From: Planctomycetota bacterium
GTDB lineage: Bacteria > Planctomycetota > UBA1135 > GCA-002686595
Direction: 5' to 3'
Assembly (NCBI GenBank): GCA_020638855.1
Contig: JACKHT010000008.1
Span: forward strand, 62,001 to 126,000
DNA length: 64,000 bases
In this document: positions 60,621 to 64,000 of the stretch, piece after piece
Layout of the letters: the number at the start of each line of letters is the position of its first letter
Position numbering within the stretch: position 1 is the stretch's first letter
The notes under the pieces: generated by a model
The model's database searches: none
Told to the model about the DNA's origin: nothing
The model's input: only the letters and a program-made list of their open reading frames with translations
Program-made: the position numbers and the translations under genes

Positions 60621-61631
60621 CTATTTCCCTCCCTTCAAGAGGTTCGAACCGTTGAGGTCCAGGAGCGGAAGGATGCCCGAGGCGTTTTTGTCGAGGATGA
60701 TCTTTTGTTGGACCAACGGAAGCACATCCCCCATGGTCTCCAGGTAGATCCGGCGGCGGGTGACGTCGGGGGCCTTGAGGTATTCGGTCAGCAGCGCGGA
60801 GAACGCGGCCACGTTGCCTTCAGCCTCGTTGATGCGTTTGGCGGCGTAACCTTCGGCCGATCGGATGGCCTGCTCGGCTTCCCCGCGGGCGCGCGGGATC
60901 GATTTGTTGTACTCGCCGTTGGCACGGTTGATGTCGCGCTCCTTCTCCTGCTGGGCTTGGTTCACCTCGTTGAAGGATTTTTTGACCTTGTCCGGGGGCT
61001 CGACGTTCTTGAGCTGTACTTGGTCGATGCGCAAGCCCATGTTGTAGCTCTCAACCAAGTCCTGGAGCTTGACGAGCGCTTGGTCTTCGATCTCCTGGCG
61101 ACCGATCGTGATGACTTCGTCGACGGTGCGGTCCCCCACCACCTCGCGCATGACGCTCTCGGAAGCATCGCGCAGGGTCGAATCGGCTCCGCGCACGTTG
61201 AAGAGGTACTTCTTGGGGTCTTCGATGCGGTATTGGATGACCCACTCGACCTGGGCTGCGTTCAGATCGCCGGTGACCATCGCCTTCTCATCGCGCTGCT
61301 CTTGGGGGCCGGTGGACTGCGAGGGGTTGATATTGCCGGAGGTGCTGAACCCAAACTCCTGCTTGAGTTGTCGACGGACGGGCAGGATTTGCACCCGGTC
61401 GATGCCGAAGGGCAGTTTGAAGTGCAGGCCCGAAGGAGCGATGCTTTCGAAGCGACCGAAGCGCATCACCACTGCCTCGGATTCGGCGGGAACGGTGAAG
61501 AAGGCGCTCCATACCGCCAGAAACAACAGGAATCCCAAGGCCCCCACCCCGAGCCAACGGGGGGAAACTTGGACTTCGCGGCCCGCGGGCCAGGAATCGG
61601 GAGGGAACGGTCGTTTGGTTTGGTCTGCCAT
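60621..61631 (-). CDS. hflK: HflK, SPFH-domain membrane protein
   Basis: 336 aa. One N-terminal transmembrane helix (GALGFLLFLAVWSAFFTV), then SPFH domain (AVVMRFGRFESIAPSGLHFKLP), VEWVIQYRIEDPKKYLFNV, LQDLVESYNMGLRIDQVQLKNVEPPDKV and a helical RARGEAEQAIRSAEGYAAKR region typical of HflK. It is the first gene of the hflKC operon. Confidence 0.93.
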   Translation of the reverse strand: MADQTKRPFPPDSWPAGREVQVSPRWLGVGALGFLLFLAVWSAFFTVPAESEAVVMRFGRFESIAPSGLHFKLPFGIDRVQILPVRRQLKQEFGFSTSGNINPSQSTGPQEQRDEKAMVTGDLNAAQVEWVIQYRIEDPKKYLFNVRGADSTLRDASESVMREVVGDRTVDEVITIGRQEIEDQALVKLQDLVESYNMGLRIDQVQLKNVEPPDKVKKSFNEVNQAQQEKERDINRANGEYNKSIPRARGEAEQAIRSAEGYAAKRINEAEGNVAAFSALLTEYLKAPDVTRRRIYLETMGDVLPLVQQKIILDKNASGILPLLDLNGSNLLKGGK

Positions 61632-61690
61632 GGGGTTTCTCGGTCAATGTCGAACCCGCAGTGTTTCGGGGTTCCTGACCAATAGCAAGC

Positions 61691-61734
61691 GGTTTCGGGC
61701 TCAAAGCCCCCTCGCAGCCCACTGGGGCGAAACC
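61691..61734 (-). terminator. Hairpin between the esterase gene and hflK
   Basis: GGTTTCG (61691-61697) pairs with CGAAACC (61728-61734), with an inner GGGCT/AGCCC helix. It lies downstream of the leftward esterase gene and upstream of hflK, so it probably separates the two transcripts. Confidence 0.5.
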
Positions 61735-61769
61735 CCGCTCGGAATGCTTCCCGTAGGTGTCGCGCAGGG

Positions 61770-62699
61770 CTATGCCAAAGGAACTTGCCGCATCGCCCAA
61801 CGAAACATGGTTTGCCCCAGACCGGCGGTTCCGCGGGGTTCGAAGTGGGTCCCCGTCAATCGAAAATCCACGGTGTCGCGTACTTCGACGGCTGGCCGCG
61901 CGCTGGCCGCCTGGGCCTGTGCGCTGCGGACGGTGGCCAGGAACGCGAGCTTCTCCCCATCGGGCCCGACGTAGCGCGGCGTCTGCAGCACCAGCCAGGG
62001 GACAAGCTCTGGATGGGGCGGGTTCAGCACTTGGCGGACATGGTCGATGCAATCGAGCAAGTTGGCGCCATAGGCTTGGGCATCTGCGGGTCGACGGGCG
62101 TCGGAAGTTCCAATCATGGAAACCACGCCTCCGAGGCTGAGTTCCAAGCCCTGTTCTTCGCACAACACCTTGGCCTGTTCGAGGGCCGGTGCTAAGTAGG
62201 CTTCGAGCAGAATCTGCAGCAACGAAGCATTGCCCGCCCCCAAACGGTTCACGTTCCAGTTGGGAACGTCGGCTAGGTTGGCCAACTGCGACCCCCCCAC
62301 CGCGAACTTGACCAGGGCCACGGACTCTCCCGTTTGAGCGCGCAAGGCATGGGCCATTTGCATTTCGGGTCCGAATGAAGGATTCGTCGTGGGGTCTTCC
62401 CAGGGGTAGTCGGGTCCTCCCGTGCCGAAGCCCGCACCCAGCGGTTTCCAAGCATGGGGCTCGTTCCCACGCAGGGCGTCAGACAAGTCCACATTCGAAC
62501 GATTGGGCCGGCCCAATTTGTCCCAGATGTACGCCCCGGGGATCGGTGGACCGAAACGGTTCCATTGGGCTTCTGGGAACCCATCGACAAAGGACTTGGT
62601 GCCATACATGTGGGACTGACCCCACAGCACATACAACCGCATACGCGCTTTGGGACTTTGGTTGCGCACCGCCGAGCAGTCTCCAAGCCAAAGTGTCAT
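61770..62699 (-). CDS. SGNH/SASA-type carbohydrate esterase outside the prophage
   Basis: 309 aa from ATG 62699, overlapping the upstream gene as ATGA. VLWGQSHMYGTK carries the GQS nucleophile block, LVKFAVGGSQLAN the second block, GGVVSMIGTSDARR a block shared with the prophage esterase, and FRLTGTHFEPRG the His-containing C-terminus. It shares block order and wording with the prophage protein at 53211 and clearly belongs to the same subfamily. Coupling to a tail-fibre-like gene suggests a phage-derived function. Confidence 0.72.
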   Translation of the reverse strand: MTLWLGDCSAVRNQSPKARMRLYVLWGQSHMYGTKSFVDGFPEAQWNRFGPPIPGAYIWDKLGRPNRSNVDLSDALRGNEPHAWKPLGAGFGTGGPDYPWEDPTTNPSFGPEMQMAHALRAQTGESVALVKFAVGGSQLANLADVPNWNVNRLGAGNASLLQILLEAYLAPALEQAKVLCEEQGLELSLGGVVSMIGTSDARRPADAQAYGANLLDCIDHVRQVLNPPHPELVPWLVLQTPRYVGPDGEKLAFLATVRSAQAQAASARPAVEVRDTVDFRLTGTHFEPRGTAGLGQTMFRWAMRQVPLA

Positions 62700-63775
62700 G
62701 CGATGCGCTCGAACGAAATGGTGCCTAGCCCTTCGGTTACGCTGACGGATCCGTTGCGGCGTTGGACTCGGAAGCCAAGGCTTTGGCCCGCTTGGAGCAC
62801 GTAGCGGGCCTCCAACTCCAAACTCTCGGGTTGTTCTGAGCCGACCCAGCCTTCCATGGTGCGTGCACCTTGGGCGGGCAAAGCGCCATCGATCAAAATC
62901 TGTGCCCGGATTCCCCCTCGACCTGCCGCCGTGGTGATTTGGCAATGCAGGCGGGCACGGTACTGTCCATCTTGCGGTACCGCCCAACCGTTGAGCCCCG
63001 AGCTCCAGCTACCCTGGCTGAGCGGGTCGAGCAACCCGACCCAGGCCTGCTCGATGCCGCCGCCGAGCACCACCTTGGCCGGAGCCCCGTGCAAGAACTC
63101 GAGCGGTCGGTCGCTTTCCACCAGGAACCGTTGGCCTTGAAGGTCCTGCACCTGGCCACCCGCGTGTCCACCGAGCCGCAGGTTCTTGGGCGAGCCCGGA
63201 TGCGAGCCTTGGGGCCGTAGCGTGACCCAACCGAGCCCACCCGGCACGCTCACATCGCTGCCCACCACCAACTCCAGCCCCACGTGGTTGGGCTGGGGAC
63301 TCGACGGCCCCGCCCCGAAGTTGGTGACCCGCAGGGCGGGAATGCCCGGTTGGGCATCCAACGTATGGGGCCCGACCACCCAGGGTCCTTCGAGATGGTG
63401 TCGACCTTCGTGCCAATAGAGCGCCTTGCGCCCCATAGTCGGCCAAACCCCGGGCACGCTTTCCCCCTTGGGCCCAAACACCCGACCCGTCGATCGGTCG
63501 AGCCAGAAGCAGCCTTCGATGCCGTCGGCGGAGCTGGGCGATCCAGGGCCGGCCAGCAAGGGGGCGCCCGGGTAGTCCGCAAAGTCGAGGCCGTTGGCCA
63601 CCAACATGCGACCCGCTTCGGTGGCTTGATCGCTCGTGCGAATCGGAACCACGGCGGCCAGGGCGGGTCCATTGCTGGCCGAGTCGTAGACGTAGACCAT
63701 ATGGTCTGCGGCACCTTGGAAATCGGGCGGAAGGGGCGGACCGGGCACCGGGCCGGGCTGGGAGGCGTCGCTCAT
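62696..63775 (-). CDS. Tail-fibre-like protein outside the prophage
   Basis: 359 aa. After a Pro-rich N-terminus, segments such as GCFWLDRSTGRVFGPKGES and PGVWP follow the D-x-x-TG-x-x-(Y/F)GPK-x-GVWP pattern widespread in phage tail-fibre proteins. The C-terminal ~150 residues are beta-rich (SVSVTEGLGTISFE) and resemble fibre-tip or carbohydrate-binding sandwiches. It is not within the att-bounded prophage. It may be a remnant of a second phage or a host adhesin built from phage parts. Confidence 0.55.
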   Translation of the reverse strand: MSDASQPGPVPGPPLPPDFQGAADHMVYVYDSASNGPALAAVVPIRTSDQATEAGRMLVANGLDFADYPGAPLLAGPGSPSSADGIEGCFWLDRSTGRVFGPKGESVPGVWPTMGRKALYWHEGRHHLEGPWVVGPHTLDAQPGIPALRVTNFGAGPSSPQPNHVGLELVVGSDVSVPGGLGWVTLRPQGSHPGSPKNLRLGGHAGGQVQDLQGQRFLVESDRPLEFLHGAPAKVVLGGGIEQAWVGLLDPLSQGSWSSGLNGWAVPQDGQYRARLHCQITTAAGRGGIRAQILIDGALPAQGARTMEGWVGSEQPESLELEARYVLQAGQSLGFRVQRRNGSVSVTEGLGTISFERIA

Positions 63776-63907
63776 GTGGGCGGTTCGTTTGGGCTATGGC
63801 AGGTAGCCCATGGTAACGCGCTGTGCCCAAGCTGCATCTGCCAGGATCCCGCTCTCAGAGGGCTCGTAGAGGATGCGCCAGCCTTACCCGGTCCGTAGAC
63901 TAATGGC

Positions 63908-64000
63908 ATGGCTCACAAACAAGTGCTGTTGGATTTGGCGGCGTTCCTCGATTCCCCCCAAGCTCGCGCGCTCGCGGAGGTGTCCGGGGATGCCAAGAAG
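63908..64000 (+). CDS. Unidentified gene, 3' truncated by window edge
   Basis: 31 codons from ATG 63908, reading MAHKQVLLDLAAFLDSPQ and open to the end. Too short to identify. It is divergent from the tail-fibre-like gene; the 132-bp gap between them must hold both promoters. Confidence 0.5.
   Translation, partial: MAHKQVLLDLAAFLDSPQARALAEVSGDAKK

Overview
The window is GC-rich bacterial chromosome interrupted by one complete-looking integrated phage. Host genes occupy about 1-11,207 and 58,958-64,000. They include a long-form GreA-type factor, a Na/phosphate cotransporter with a PhoU-like partner, an ArsR-methyltransferase regulator next to adenosylhomocysteinase, a GT-C glycosyltransferase, GluQ-RS, tRNA-Asn, a DinB-like protein and HflC/HflK. 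The phylum cannot be fixed from sequence alone. The long GreA and general gene style would suit Planctomycetota, but this is a weak inference.

The prophage (about 11,208-58,957, 47.7 kb) sits at the 3' end of tRNA-Asn(GUU). A 19-bp exact duplication marks attL and attR, the tyrosine integrase lies next to attR, and copies of an 11-bp direct repeat (probable integrase arm sites) lie just inside both ends. Layout from left to right: (i) a rightward replication module (wHTH initiator with an origin-like repeat cluster inside the gene, a possible helicase loader, a DUF1064 nuclease) and two membrane proteins that may belong to lysis; (ii) a leftward operon at 14.6-19.2 kb with RHH-like regulators, a DUF6573 protein, RadC and a C4 zinc-finger protein; (iii) a 1-kb non-coding switch-like region; (iv) a rightward run of about 18 small, mostly overlapping genes at 20.2-26.5 kb, ending in two genes that resemble Tad1/Acb2 cyclic-nucleotide sponges (anti-Thoeris/anti-CBASS), with a tRNA-like element between them; (v) a long hairpin, then packaging and structural genes at 27-53 kb.

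The structural genes (TerL, portal, scaffold-like, capsid, adaptor, large nozzle-like protein, three internal-virion-like proteins including a 1,646-aa protein with an HExxH motif) suggest a short-tailed temperate phage. A 1,798-residue FN3/Calx-beta/beta-helix protein that looks like a tailspike depolymerase is encoded before the terminase. A leftward block at 53.2-57.1 kb holds a GQSN-type esterase, a Bet/RecT annealing protein, a RecE-like exonuclease and an IS1595-type zinc-ribbon protein lacking a transposase domain, followed by an excisionase-like gene and the integrase.

Outside the prophage, at 61.8-63.8 kb, a tail-fibre-like gene overlaps a second esterase of the same subfamily as the prophage one, suggesting an older phage remnant or exchange of tail modules. 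Non-coding signals worth checking are four 11-bp-phased direct repeats resembling a Pho box ahead of the phosphate transporter, a recurring GTCCCC motif, and a TGCAACAAAGG word at the 5' ends of six leftward phage genes.
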